This document shows positions 7,543 through 15,750 of a stretch of 64,000 nt of DNA, piece after piece. The notes below the pieces were generated by a model. That model did not search any database. It saw nothing but the letters and a program-made list of their open reading frames with translations, and was not told the origin of the DNA. Every line of letters begins with the position of its first letter. The stretch's first letter is position 1. The DNA lies in NCBI GenBank assembly GCA_003538135.1, contig DPOR01000013.1, positions 489,927-553,926 of the forward strand, in the 5' to 3' direction. The translations under genes were made by a program, and so were the position numbers. Source of the DNA: Oscillospiraceae bacterium. GTDB taxonomy: Bacteria > Bacillota > Clostridia > Oscillospirales > Acutalibacteraceae.

Positions 7543-8523
7543 TTACGCCTTTGACGGGACTGTGATATACTTATCGATAAAGCTCCTGACCTTAGCCTCG
7601 TATGCGGCGGAGTCGGTCGGATAGCTCTCGGCGTGACCCGCGCCCTCGACAAGGAGTATATCTTTGTCGCTGCTGCACGCGTCATAGAGCTCGTTGACCA
7701 TATAGGTCGGAACAAAATCGTCCTTTGTGCCGTGGATAAAGAGCATGGGAACCTGCGCGTGCTTGACGCTCTCGACCGAGTCAACCTTTTTGAAGTCGTA
7801 TTTTGCAATGCGCTTATTGAAGAAGTTAGCGCCGTCAAGCAGAGGCGAAGAAGGAACATGGGCGTTTTTGAGCTGATAATCGAACTCCGCCCACGGGCTT
7901 GTATAACCGCAGTCGGCAACGGTGAATTTTACATTCTTCGGCAGATCGGGGTTGCCGCTCATCAAGGTGACGGTGGCGCAGCCCATAGACACGCCGTGCA
8001 GGATTATCTGAATATCACTGCCGAAGGTATCGTTAATAAACCTGAGCCACTGCATACCGTCTCGAGACTCATGCGAGCCGAATCCGATATATTTGCCCTC
8101 GCTCTCGCCGTGAGCCTGATGGTCGACGATAAAGACGTTAAAGCCGAGATCGTGATAGAACTTTGTCATGAGCCTGAACTCGCGCTTGCCCCAGCAGCGA
8201 TAGCCGTGGCTTGCAAAGACATAGACATCGGACGGCTTGTCCGCCTTCAGAAGATAGCCTTTGAGCTTATTTCCGTCCGCATTGGTTATGGAGTAATTTT
8301 CAAAGGTCTGCTCATTGAGCCACTCCTCGCGGGGATCGGGAATGAACTTTTCGGGATTTGTCTCCATCATCTTCTTTTTTGCGTCGGCATCCATCTTCCC
8401 GGGTATTTTTGCTTTTCGAGCTATGACCTCATAGAAGACAACATAGCTTACTATGCCGAAAACTATTCCGGCAAACAGGAGAACGGACGCCGCAACTATC
8501 GCTGTTATCTCAACAGCATTCAT
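7543..8523 (-). CDS. Membrane-anchored alpha/beta hydrolase
   Basis: A 326-residue protein with one N-terminal membrane helix (about residues 5-32) and then an alpha/beta hydrolase fold. Visible features are FASHGYRCWGKREF (oxyanion region), FIVDHQAHGESEG, the nucleophile elbow ILHGVSMG, the acid in MLFIHGTKDDFVP, and the catalytic His in EGAGHAESYP. It probably acts as an esterase or lipase at the membrane; the substrate is unknown. ATG 8523 is chosen because AGGTG lies 6 bases upstream; the open frame beyond it has no domain similarity. Monocistronic. Confidence 0.85.
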   Translation of the reverse strand: MNAVEITAIVAASVLLFAGIVFGIVSYVVFYEVIARKAKIPGKMDADAKKKMMETNPEKFIPDPREEWLNEQTFENYSITNADGNKLKGYLLKADKPSDVYVFASHGYRCWGKREFRLMTKFYHDLGFNVFIVDHQAHGESEGKYIGFGSHESRDGMQWLRFINDTFGSDIQIILHGVSMGCATVTLMSGNPDLPKNVKFTVADCGYTSPWAEFDYQLKNAHVPSSPLLDGANFFNKRIAKYDFKKVDSVESVKHAQVPMLFIHGTKDDFVPTYMVNELYDACSSDKDILLVEGAGHAESYPTDSAAYEAKVRSFIDKYITVPSKA

Positions 8524-8695
8524 TATTATCACCTTTTTTCGATATTTTTGCGTGCATATGCACAGCTTTAGTCCAACAATATTATAGCTATCTGTATGAA
8601 ATAAGTAAAGAAAAATTTTTATTCTGAATAAGCATTGTTCCCGCCGTTTTTTGTGATAAACTTTGATTGTGTTTAAGGATAAAAGGAGGAGAATT

Positions 8696-9937
8696 ATGAC
8701 CAGATACGAAAGCGCAAGAGAGATATATGCTTCCCTCGGCGTTGACACCGAAAAAGCTATAGAAGCGCTCCGCAGCACGGCGGTTTCCGTCCACTGCTGG
8801 CAGGGCGACGACGTTACGGGCTTCGACTCGAAACAGGCGCTCTCCGGCGGAATACAGACCACCGGCAACTACCCCGGAAAGGCGCGCACGCCCGAGGAAC
8901 TGATGCGGGACTTCGACTTCGCCGCAAGCCTCATGCCCGGCAGAAAGAAGCTCAATCTTCACGCGAGCTACGCCATATTCGAAGACGGCGAGTTCGCCGA
9001 CCGCGACAAGATAGAGCCGCGCCACTTTGAAAAGTGGGTAAAGTTCGCAAAGGAACGCGGCATGGGGATAGACTTTAATCCCACCTTCTTCTCGCATCCC
9101 ATGGTTAAAGACAATCTCACGCTCTCTTCGCCCGACGAAAATGTTCGCCGTTTCTGGATAGAGCACGGCAAGCGCTGCATAGAAATATCGGAATATTTCG
9201 CAAACGAGACGGGCGTCCCCTGCCTTATGAACATCTGGATTCCCGACGGATATAAGAATATCCCCGCGGACAGACTCTCGCCGCGCAAGAGATTTAAGGC
9301 TTCTCTTGACGAGATACTCTCCGTGCCTTATGATAAGTCAAAGGTTTTCGTCTGCCTTGAATCGAAGGTTTTCGGAATCGGGCTTGAGTCTTATACCGTC
9401 GGCTCCGCCGAGTTCTGCATGAACTATGTCGCCTCAAAGGGCATAACTCCCCTTATGGACAACGGCCACTATCACCCGACCGAAGTCGTATCGGATAAGA
9501 TATCCTCCATGCTCCTTTTTAACGACCGCATCGCCCTGCACGTCACGCGCGGCGTCAGATGGGACAGCGACCACGTTGTTATCCTCGACGACGAGACTAA
9601 AGAGATAGCGAAAGAGATAGTCCGAAACGGCGCACTCGGCAGAGTGTTCATAGCGACCGACTATTTCGACGCTTCTATAAACAGGATATCCGCATGGGTC
9701 ACGGGAATAAGGAGCGTACACAAGGCTCTGCTTCTCGCTCTGCTTGAGCCGAACGAGAGAATGAAAGCGCTGCAGGACGAGAGCCGCTTCACGGAACTCA
9801 TGGTTTTGCAGGAGGACATGAAAACAGCGCCGTTCGGCGACATCTGGGACGAATATCTCAGGCGCGAAAATGTTCCTTGCGACTATATATCGCCCATACT
9901 CGACTACGAAAAGAATACACTGGAGGCAAGAAAATGA
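8696..9937 (+). CDS. rhaA: L-rhamnose isomerase
   Basis: Converts L-rhamnose to L-rhamnulose. The 413-residue TIM-barrel enzyme shows VHCWQGDDVTGFD, GGIQTTGNYPGKARTPEEL, LNLHASYAIFE, IDFNPTFFSHP and PLMDNGHYHPTEVV, which carry the metal and substrate residues of RhaA. ATG 8696 follows AAGGAGGAGAATT. The stop overlaps rhaD. No rhamnulokinase (rhaB) lies between or next to them, so the kinase must be elsewhere. A weak promoter candidate is TTGTTC-N16-TAAACT (8635-8662). Confidence 0.95.
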   Translation: MTRYESAREIYASLGVDTEKAIEALRSTAVSVHCWQGDDVTGFDSKQALSGGIQTTGNYPGKARTPEELMRDFDFAASLMPGRKKLNLHASYAIFEDGEFADRDKIEPRHFEKWVKFAKERGMGIDFNPTFFSHPMVKDNLTLSSPDENVRRFWIEHGKRCIEISEYFANETGVPCLMNIWIPDGYKNIPADRLSPRKRFKASLDEILSVPYDKSKVFVCLESKVFGIGLESYTVGSAEFCMNYVASKGITPLMDNGHYHPTEVVSDKISSMLLFNDRIALHVTRGVRWDSDHVVILDDETKEIAKEIVRNGALGRVFIATDYFDASINRISAWVTGIRSVHKALLLALLEPNERMKALQDESRFTELMVLQEDMKTAPFGDIWDEYLRRENVPCDYISPILDYEKNTLEARK

Positions 9938-10749
9938 AAGACATTCTGACTGCGCCCTTTGTGCAGGAAATGATGCAGACCACCGCCAATATGTACCGCC
10001 TCGGTTGGGACGAGAGAAACGGCGGAAACATAAGCTATATGCTCGACGAAAAGGAAGTCGGCGAATATCTCGACCTCGGCAAGGTCATCAGAACCATTCC
10101 GACCGGCTTTGACGCGAAGCCGCTTATCGGCAAGATATTCATTGTTACGGGAACGGGCAAATATTTCAAGAATGTTCAGTTCGACCCCGAAAACAATCTC
10201 GGCATAATAAGAATCGCCGAGGACGGCACTACCGCGGAGCTTCTCTGGGGCTACTCCGACGGCGGCAGATTCACAAGCGAGCTGCCCGCCCACCTGATGA
10301 GCCACATGGCGCGTCTCAGCGTTGAGCCGGAGAACAGAGTCGTCATGCACTGCCACCCGACAAATACGCTCGCCATGAACTACATCCACGAGCTCGACGA
10401 GAAAAAGATAACCCACACCCTTTGGGAGATGTGCACCGAGTGCATAGTGGTTTTTCCTGACGGCGTCGGCGTTCTGCCGTGGATGCTGTGCGGCACGAAC
10501 AGCATAGGAGAAGCGACAGCCGAGAAGATGAAGGAGTTTCGCCTCGTCATCTGGGGAATGCACGGAATCTACGGCGCGGGCAAGACAATGGACGAGACCT
10601 TCGGTCTTATCGAGACTGTCGAAAAGGCTGCACAGATATATATGCTCACGGCGCATATGCCGAGGATTAACACGATAAAGGACAGCGAGATGCAGGAGCT
10701 CGCCGAGTTCTTCGGAGTCAAATACAGAAAAGATTTCCTGAATCTGTAA
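9934..10749 (+). CDS. rhaD: Rhamnulose-1-phosphate aldolase
   Basis: Splits L-rhamnulose 1-phosphate into dihydroxyacetone phosphate and L-lactaldehyde. The 271-residue class II aldolase has NGGNISYML, FIVTGTGKYFKNV, SELPAHLMSHMA, the zinc pair in VVMHCHPTNTLAMNY and a third histidine in IWGMHGIYGAG. The ATG overlaps the rhaA stop (ATGA) and has GGAGG upstream. A strong terminator follows 8 bases after the stop. Confidence 0.95.
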   Translation: MKDILTAPFVQEMMQTTANMYRLGWDERNGGNISYMLDEKEVGEYLDLGKVIRTIPTGFDAKPLIGKIFIVTGTGKYFKNVQFDPENNLGIIRIAEDGTTAELLWGYSDGGRFTSELPAHLMSHMARLSVEPENRVVMHCHPTNTLAMNYIHELDEKKITHTLWEMCTECIVVFPDGVGVLPWMLCGTNSIGEATAEKMKEFRLVIWGMHGIYGAGKTMDETFGLIETVEKAAQIYMLTAHMPRINTIKDSEMQELAEFFGVKYRKDFLNL

Positions 10750-10757
10750 ACAAACAG

Positions 10758-10790
10758 CAAGCCGCATCAGACAGTGCGGCTTGATTTTTT
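10758..10790 (+). terminator. Terminator of rhaAD
   Basis: Nine-base stem CAAGCCGCA / TGCGGCTTG with an 8-base loop, followed by ATTTTTT. The ribosome-binding site of the next gene starts one base later. Confidence 0.85.
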
Positions 10791-10801
10791 AGAGGTGTCA
10801 A

Positions 10802-11323
10802 ATGGACAAAGCGATAAAAATTTTTCGCAATCCCCTCTTCATGATAATCGCAGGCGCGGTCTTCGGAATATTGGCAAAATACGGCGACATCGCCTATGCA
10901 AACAGCATATTTTCATTTTTCGGGCTGCTGACCTCCGGGTTTGCAATATGGCTCGTTATCGGAACGGCGATAATTTATATTTCAAGCAGCCGCAAACAGC
11001 TGTCCGTTCTCATGTCGTCGTTCATGCTGCCGATGCTTTTGGCATACTATATTTTTTCCGTCCTTGCCGTAAAATACTTCAATATAAAAATCGCGCTGTT
11101 CTGGTGCGCGGCTTTTGCGTGTTCGCTCGCAATCGGAAACATCATTTTTCCGAAGCGGCACACCCGTCTGTTTGTGGCTCTGTTCATTATCGCGTCGGCG
11201 GCTTTTATTACGGCAGACGCGATAATGATAAACGGAGTTAACCTCTTGCTTATCCTTTGCGAGTCCGCACTCTGCATTGCCGCGGCAATATTAATAAGCA
11301 GGAAGATAAAGAGCAAAAGCTGA
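10802..11323 (+). CDS. Small multi-pass membrane protein, unrecognised
   Basis: A 173-residue protein with about five to six hydrophobic segments (roughly 12-30, 38-60, 66-90, 96-112, 120-138 and 146-165) and a basic C-terminus SRKIKSKS. I recognise no family. AGAGGTG lies 4 bases before the ATG. Because a strong terminator sits immediately upstream and no separate promoter is obvious, it may be expressed by read-through from rhaD or from a promoter within rhaD. Confidence 0.7.
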   Translation: MDKAIKIFRNPLFMIIAGAVFGILAKYGDIAYANSIFSFFGLLTSGFAIWLVIGTAIIYISSSRKQLSVLMSSFMLPMLLAYYIFSVLAVKYFNIKIALFWCAAFACSLAIGNIIFPKRHTRLFVALFIIASAAFITADAIMINGVNLLLILCESALCIAAAILISRKIKSKS

Positions 11324-11338
11324 CTTTCAAATAACCGA

Positions 11339-11379
11339 ACGACCGTCGGAATTTCACCCGACGGTCGTCTTGTTATTTT
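11339..11379. terminator. Bidirectional terminator
   Basis: Eleven-base perfect stem ACGACCGTCGG / CCGACGGTCGT, loop AATTTCAC, followed by CTTGTTATTTT on plus. It serves the membrane protein gene and, from the other side, the end of the iron-sulfur operon. Confidence 0.85.
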
Positions 11380-11780
11380 ATCATCAGGTCGGCTATCGTT
11401 ATGCCGTCGAAGAAGTCGTTGATGAGCTTATCGAGCTTTGTCCACATCGTGCGGGTACGGCACGAGCCTGCATTCTCGCACGGGGCGCAGCCGCCCTCAA
11501 CGCACGAGACGGGCGCAAGCGAGCCCTCGGTAAGCTTCAGAATCTCGCTGACTCTATATTCCTCAGGCTTTCTTTTCAGGCGGTATCCCCCGCCCTTTCC
11601 GTGCGCGCCCTCGACGAGCCCCGCTTTTGAGAGCGTTGTCATAATGCTCTCGAGATACTTGAGAGAGAGCTCCTCGCGCTCGGCTATCTCTTTTAACGGG
11701 ATAAACGCGCCGTCCTTTTCGTTTTCCGCAAGATCCGCCATGACGCGCAGGGCGTATCTGCCGCGGCTTGATACCATCAT
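11373..11780 (-). CDS. Rrf2-family transcriptional regulator
   Basis: A 135-residue winged-helix protein. The DNA-binding part reads SSRGRYALRVMADLAENEKDGAFIPLKEIAEREELSLKYLESIMTTL, with the wing EGAHGKGGGYRL. Four cysteines follow (C-x4-C-x2-C-x5-C in VSCVEGGCAPCENAGSC), suited to holding an Fe-S cluster as in IscR. Start ATG 11780 or 11777 lies 3-6 bases after the iscU stop, with only a weak ribosome-binding site, so expression may rely on coupling. As last gene of iscS-iscU-rrf2 it probably autoregulates the operon through the dyad at 13517-13543. Confidence 0.9.
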   Translation of the reverse strand: MMVSSRGRYALRVMADLAENEKDGAFIPLKEIAEREELSLKYLESIMTTLSKAGLVEGAHGKGGGYRLKRKPEEYRVSEILKLTEGSLAPVSCVEGGCAPCENAGSCRTRTMWTKLDKLINDFFDGITIADLMIK

Positions 11781-11784
11781 AGTT

Positions 11785-12225
11785 TTATACCATGCGGCAG
11801 CTGCAGCCGTCGCAGTCCCCGCACTCGGGGAACTTGCTGCGGTCATACTCGATGCCGTTCTTGTCATAATAGTCCTTAACTGCGGCTTTTATAGCTTCCT
11901 CGGCGAGCACGGAGCAGTGCAGCTTGTGTGCCGGAAGTCCGTCAAGCGCATCGACGACCTGCTTGTTGCTGACCGAAAGCGCCTCGTCAACGGTTTTGCC
12001 CTTTATAAGCTCGGTAGCCATGGAGGACGACGCAATAGCGCTCGCACAGCCGAAGGTCTCGAACTTGACGTCGTTGATTTTTCCGTCCTTTATCTTGAGA
12101 TAAATCTTCATGATATCGCCGCACTTAGCGTTGCCGACCTCGCCGACACCGTCCGCATCGGGAATCTCGCCGACGTTGCGCGGATTTTTGAAATGATCCA
12201 TAACCTTATCGCTGTATAATGCCAT
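11785..12225 (-). CDS. iscU: Iron-sulfur cluster scaffold protein NifU/IscU type
   Basis: A 146-residue scaffold on which IscS-derived sulfur and iron are assembled. The three ligand cysteines are present at about 35 (NAKCGD, with the Asp two residues later), 60 (ETFGCASAIASSS) and 104 (KLHCSVLAEEAI). The C-terminus adds a cysteine-rich tail ECGDCDGCSCRMV, common in clostridial NifU proteins. ATG 12225 follows AGGAG. It sits 15 bp downstream of iscS. Confidence 0.95.
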   Translation of the reverse strand: MALYSDKVMDHFKNPRNVGEIPDADGVGEVGNAKCGDIMKIYLKIKDGKINDVKFETFGCASAIASSSMATELIKGKTVDEALSVSNKQVVDALDGLPAHKLHCSVLAEEAIKAAVKDYYDKNGIEYDRSKFPECGDCDGCSCRMV

Positions 12226-12239
12226 TTTTATTACTCCTC

Positions 12240-13430
12240 TCAGAAAGTGAATTTTCTCTCGCCGCTCAGAAGCTCTTTCCACACGGGCGAAAGCTCTCTG
12301 AGATATTTGACGACCTTCGTTGTCTCTTCGATTATATAATCGACCTCTTCCTGCGTGTTCTCCTCGCTGAGCGTCAGGCGCAGAGAGCCGTGGGCGACCT
12401 CATGCGGGCGGCCGATAGCGAGAAGCACGTGGCTCGGGTCAAGCGAGCCGGAGGTGCAGGCGGAGCCGGAGGATGCGCATATGCCCTTTGCGTCGAGCAG
12501 CAGAAGAAGCGATTCGCCCTCGATGCCCTCGAAGCATAAGCTGACGTTTCCGGGCAGCCTCCTTGTGCGGTCGCCGTTCAGTGCGCTGTGCGGTATCTTT
12601 TCAAGACCCGCTATAAGTCTGTCGCGCAGGGCGGAGACCTTTGCGGCATTAGCGTCGATATTGGCGTTAGCCTCTTTGAGAGCCGCAACCATGCCGACTA
12701 TTCCGGGGATATTCTCCGTGCCCGCTCGCTTGCCGCGCTCCTGCGCGCCGCCCTCGATGATATTCGTAAGCCTTATCCCCCTGCGGGCATAGAGCAGTCC
12801 GACGCCCTTTGGGCCGTGAAATTTATGAGCCGAAAGGGAGAGCATGTCGATGTTCTCTTCCTTGACATTGATGTGTATATGACCGACCGCCTGAACCGCG
12901 TCGGTATGGAAGATAACACCTTTCTCCCTGCACACCGCGCCTATCTCGGCTATGGGCTGAATGCTGCCTATCTCATTGTTGGCGTACATGACGGTAACGA
13001 GGCAAGTGTCCTCACGGATAGCATCGGCGACCTGCCGAGCCGAAACCATGCCGTTTTCATGCACGTCCAAGAGTGTGACCTCGAAGCCCTCTTTTTCGAG
13101 CTTTTTGAGCGTATGCAGAACCGCGTGATGCTCAAATGCGGTTGAAATTATATGCTTTTTGCCCTTTCTTGCGCCGATTGCCGCCGCGGAGACAAGAGCC
13201 TGATTATCTGCCTCACTGCCGCCGGAGGTAAAGGTTATCTCGCTCGGCTCGCATCCGAGCACCTCTGCCGCCTCCTCGCGCGCTTTTCTCAGCGCGTCCG
13301 CCGCAGCCTGTCCGACGGAATGAAGGCTTGAAGGGTTGCCGTAAATCTTATCAAAATACGGCAGCATGGCGTCTATCGCCGTGCGGCTCGTCTTTGTCGT
13401 GGCCGCGTTATCAACATAGATAGTGGTCAT
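12240..13430 (-). CDS. iscS: Cysteine desulfurase NifS/IscS type
   Basis: PLP enzyme that takes sulfur from cysteine and passes it as persulfide to the scaffold protein. In the 396-residue product the PLP lysine is K203 (SLSAHKFHGPKG), the cofactor-binding Asp and Gln are in FHTDAVQAVG, and the active Cys is about residue 325 (ASSGSACTSGS). It is the first gene of the operon. The ATG has GAGGAG 12 bases upstream and lies about 70 bp downstream of the probable transcription start of a consensus promoter. Confidence 0.96.
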   Translation of the reverse strand: MTTIYVDNAATTKTSRTAIDAMLPYFDKIYGNPSSLHSVGQAAADALRKAREEAAEVLGCEPSEITFTSGGSEADNQALVSAAAIGARKGKKHIISTAFEHHAVLHTLKKLEKEGFEVTLLDVHENGMVSARQVADAIREDTCLVTVMYANNEIGSIQPIAEIGAVCREKGVIFHTDAVQAVGHIHINVKEENIDMLSLSAHKFHGPKGVGLLYARRGIRLTNIIEGGAQERGKRAGTENIPGIVGMVAALKEANANIDANAAKVSALRDRLIAGLEKIPHSALNGDRTRRLPGNVSLCFEGIEGESLLLLLDAKGICASSGSACTSGSLDPSHVLLAIGRPHEVAHGSLRLTLSEENTQEEVDYIIEETTKVVKYLRELSPVWKELLSGERKFTF

Positions 13431-13509
13431 TTATATCAAAACTCCTCTCAATAATCAAGTATGTTCATCGGAAACGGTGTCATTCGACATTCCACCCGAT
13501 TTCGCAACG

Positions 13510-13543
13510 ATTATATACCTATTTACATACTATGTCAATAGGT
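13510..13543 (-). promoter_or_regulatory. Consensus promoter with 27-bp dyad operator, iscS operon
   Basis: On the minus strand TTGACA (13538-13533), exactly 17 bp, TATAAT (13515-13510), both perfect. The spacer and -35 lie inside a 27-bp dyad at 13517-13543. Its half-sites ACCTATT-x-ACATA and TATGT-x-AATAGGT are complementary at all positions but one per arm, about a single central base. Its position would block RNA polymerase, and the Rrf2 protein encoded at the operon's end is the natural ligand. Confidence 0.85.
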
Positions 13544-13547
13544 AAAT

Positions 13548-13586
13548 CAAAAAAAGATACAGAGCAGAGGATATTCCCCTGCTCTG
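13548..13586 (-). terminator. Terminator of the lipase-like hydrolase gene
   Basis: Stem CAGAGCAG / CTGCTCTG (13560-13567 with 13579-13586), then on the minus strand TATCTTTTTTT. It lies just upstream of the iscS promoter and keeps the two units apart. Confidence 0.85.
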
Positions 13587-13601
13587 CTGGTATTTTTTTG
13601 A

Positions 13602-14555
13602 TTATTCGGCTTTCTTTGCGCCGCTCTCAAGAGCCGCGTCAGCCCACGAGGCTATATACTCCTCGACCTCGTCGCGGTTGGTCTCGTTGAGTATCTCATG
13701 TCTGCCGCCGTCAAAGAGCTTGAGGGTGACATCGTGACCCGTCGCCTTGAGGTCGTCGGCAACCTGGGTCACACCCTTTGAATACTCGCCGACGGGATCC
13801 ATCGAGCCGGAGACGACGAGAACCGGGATATCGGTTGAGAGCTGCTCATACCAATCCTTGCCGGAGACGGAGTTGAGAATTGAGAACAGATCTTTGTAGC
13901 CTGCCGCAGTGAAGAGGAATCCGCAGTATTTATCGTCGATATACTTCTGAACCTCGGCCTCGTCTCGGGTAAGCCAATCGAAGTCGGTCTTGACATTGTC
14001 GAACTTCTTGTTGTAGTTGCCGAAAGCGAGGTTGTTTATAAACTCGCTTCTGTGACGGCTGCCGCGGCTCTTGGCTAAAAATCCGGCAAGCTTTATGGCG
14101 ATAGGCGCAGCGGGATTCTTTCCGCTTGTGCCGCAATAGATAGCCGCCTGAACGTCGTTATATTTTGCGGTATAGTTTCTCGCAATGAACGAGCCCATGC
14201 TGTGGCCGAAGAATACGACGGGCTTGCCGGGATACTCCTCGCGGGCGATATCGGTAAGGGTGCGGCAGTCGATAACAAAATCTCTCCAGCCGTCCTTCTC
14301 TCCGAAATAGCCGAGGTCGTCATCGGACTCAACCGATTTGCCGTGGCCGATATGATCCTGTGCAAAGACCGCATAGCCGTGCTCGCAGAGCCTCTTTGCA
14401 AAGCGGGCATAACGCTCGCCGTGCTCCGCCATACCGTGGGTTATCTGGAATATGGCCTTGACGCTGTCTTTGTCTGCGGGCGCCCAGCTGCGGGCGTAAA
14501 CATCGCTGAGACCCGTCGCGGACTTGAATGAATATTCTTTTCTGACGATTTCCAT
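13602..14555 (-). CDS. Alpha/beta hydrolase, monoacylglycerol-lipase-like
   Basis: A 317-residue soluble hydrolase of the serine aminopeptidase S33 / monoglyceride lipase group. Motifs: QITHGMAEHGERYARFA, AQDHIGHGKSVE, nucleophile FFGHSMGSFIA, acid LVVSGSMDPVGEY, and catalytic His in FDGGRHEILNE. It probably hydrolyses monoacylglycerols or lysophospholipids. It has its own promoter and terminator. GGAGG precedes the ATG at 10 bases. Confidence 0.88.
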   Translation of the reverse strand: MEIVRKEYSFKSATGLSDVYARSWAPADKDSVKAIFQITHGMAEHGERYARFAKRLCEHGYAVFAQDHIGHGKSVESDDDLGYFGEKDGWRDFVIDCRTLTDIAREEYPGKPVVFFGHSMGSFIARNYTAKYNDVQAAIYCGTSGKNPAAPIAIKLAGFLAKSRGSRHRSEFINNLAFGNYNKKFDNVKTDFDWLTRDEAEVQKYIDDKYCGFLFTAAGYKDLFSILNSVSGKDWYEQLSTDIPVLVVSGSMDPVGEYSKGVTQVADDLKATGHDVTLKLFDGGRHEILNETNRDEVEEYIASWADAALESGAKKAE

Positions 14556-14623
14556 AGTAAATTAAACCTCCGATTTTTCGGTGCTCTTTAATAATTAGAC
14601 CAAAGCGGTCTTTCATACGGAGT

Positions 14624-14651
14624 ATTATACCATATTATAAACAATTTGTAA
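14624..14651 (-). promoter_or_regulatory. Probable promoter of the lipase-like gene
   Basis: Minus strand TTACAA, 16 bp, TATAAT (14629-14624). The rest of the 310-bp gap between this gene and pstS holds the Pho-box-like repeats and nothing else that I recognise. Confidence 0.55.
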
Positions 14652-14758
14652 TCCTTTTGTAAGGAATTAAGAGAAAAGTCTACACATCTTACAAAATAAG
14701 CGAAGTTTGTTTGTGCACTATATACAAGTATACGGCTACTGCGGTTATCGCTGCGATT

Positions 14759-14813
14759 TTGACACCGATTTTACAAAAAACGGCTTTTTGATTTTACAAC
14801 GCTTTCGTATGAT
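14759..14813 (+). promoter_or_regulatory. Pho-box-like direct repeats and pstS promoter
   Basis: TTGACA (14759-14764) and TTTACA (14770-14775) are spaced exactly 11 bp; a third copy TTTACA (14793-14798) is 23 bp further on. PhoP/PhoB regulators bind TT(A/T)ACA-like direct repeats with an 11-bp period. A -10-like TATGAT (14808-14813) follows, about 54 bp before pstS. The regulator is encoded by the sixth gene of the same run. Confidence 0.65.
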
Positions 14814-14866
14814 GTAAGCGTAGGGTTTGCGCCCGACAAAAACTCGATGTTAAGGAGAGAAAACTT

Positions 14867-15682
14867 ATGAAAAAGATTATCTGCGTTTTGTCCGCCGCTC
14901 TCGCTGTGCTTCTCATATTCGCCGCCTGCTCAAAGGACGGACAGGAGACGGCCGAGACCGTATCGACCGACGGCTCCACCTCGATGGAGGAGGTTGTCGG
15001 CGCACTCGGCGAGTCCTTTACGAAGAACAACGACGGCACAAAGTTCACATACAACCCGACAGGCTCGGGTTCCGGCATAACCGCCGTACTTGAGGGACGC
15101 TGCGACATAGGACTTTCGAGCCGTGCGCTCAAGGACGAGGAGAAGGCAAAGGGACTCAAAGAGACCACCATCGCTCTTGACGGAATAGCGATTATCGTAA
15201 ATCCCTCAAACGCCGTATCCGATCTCACCGTTGAACAGATAGCCAAGATATACACCGGCGAGATAACCAACTGGAAGGAGCTCGGCGGAAAAGACAGCGA
15301 AATCGTTCTTATAGGCCGCGAGGCGGGAAGCGGAACAAGAGACGGCTTCGAGTCGGCAACCGGCGCAAAGGACAAGTGCAAATACCGCCAGCAGCTGACC
15401 TCGACCGGCGACGTTATCGCAACGGTAGCGCAGAACCCCAACGCCATAGGCTACGCTTCTCTCGCCGCCGTAAAGGACACCGTAAAGGCGCTCAAGGTAA
15501 ACGGAGTGGCTCCGAGCGAGGCCACCGTCAAGGACGGCAGCTACAAAATTCAGCGTCCGTTCGTCTTCGTTACCAAGGACGGCACAGAGCTCTCTCAGAC
15601 GGCTCAGAAGTTTTTCGACTACGCAACCTCCAAGGAGGCCGCGGAGATAATCTCCAAGGCAGGCGCAGTACCCGCAGCGTAA
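14867..15682 (+). CDS. pstS: Phosphate ABC transporter, phosphate-binding lipoprotein
   Basis: A 271-residue lipoprotein (lipobox FAAC, Cys 21) that captures inorganic phosphate outside the cell. Phosphate-contact segments are STDGSTSMEE, NPTGSGSGI, SRAL and REAGSGTRDGF. AAGGAGAG precedes the ATG. It is the first gene of pstSCAB-phoU-phoPR; a hairpin after it (15698-15727) probably keeps its expression above that of the membrane components. Confidence 0.96.
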   Translation: MKKIICVLSAALAVLLIFAACSKDGQETAETVSTDGSTSMEEVVGALGESFTKNNDGTKFTYNPTGSGSGITAVLEGRCDIGLSSRALKDEEKAKGLKETTIALDGIAIIVNPSNAVSDLTVEQIAKIYTGEITNWKELGGKDSEIVLIGREAGSGTRDGFESATGAKDKCKYRQQLTSTGDVIATVAQNPNAIGYASLAAVKDTVKALKVNGVAPSEATVKDGSYKIQRPFVFVTKDGTELSQTAQKFFDYATSKEAAEIISKAGAVPAA

Positions 15683-15697
15683 AATCATACAGATGAA

Positions 15698-15730
15698 AAA
15701 AGAGGCAGTCTTACGGCCGCCTCTTTTATC
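15698..15730 (+). terminator. Partial terminator between pstS and pstC
   Basis: Nine-base stem AAAAGAGGC / GCCTCTTTT with a short T-rich tail (TTTTATC). The pstC ribosome-binding site starts 10 bases later, so it is best read as an attenuator that lets some transcripts through. Confidence 0.6.
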
Positions 15731-15750
15731 CCTATCCGAGAGGCGAAAAT

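Noticed and set aside
11779..11867. Longer start for the Rrf2 regulator
   Set aside because: The extra 29 residues lie within iscU coding sequence and are low-complexity Ala/Ser/Thr; the family begins at the SSRGRYALRVM region.
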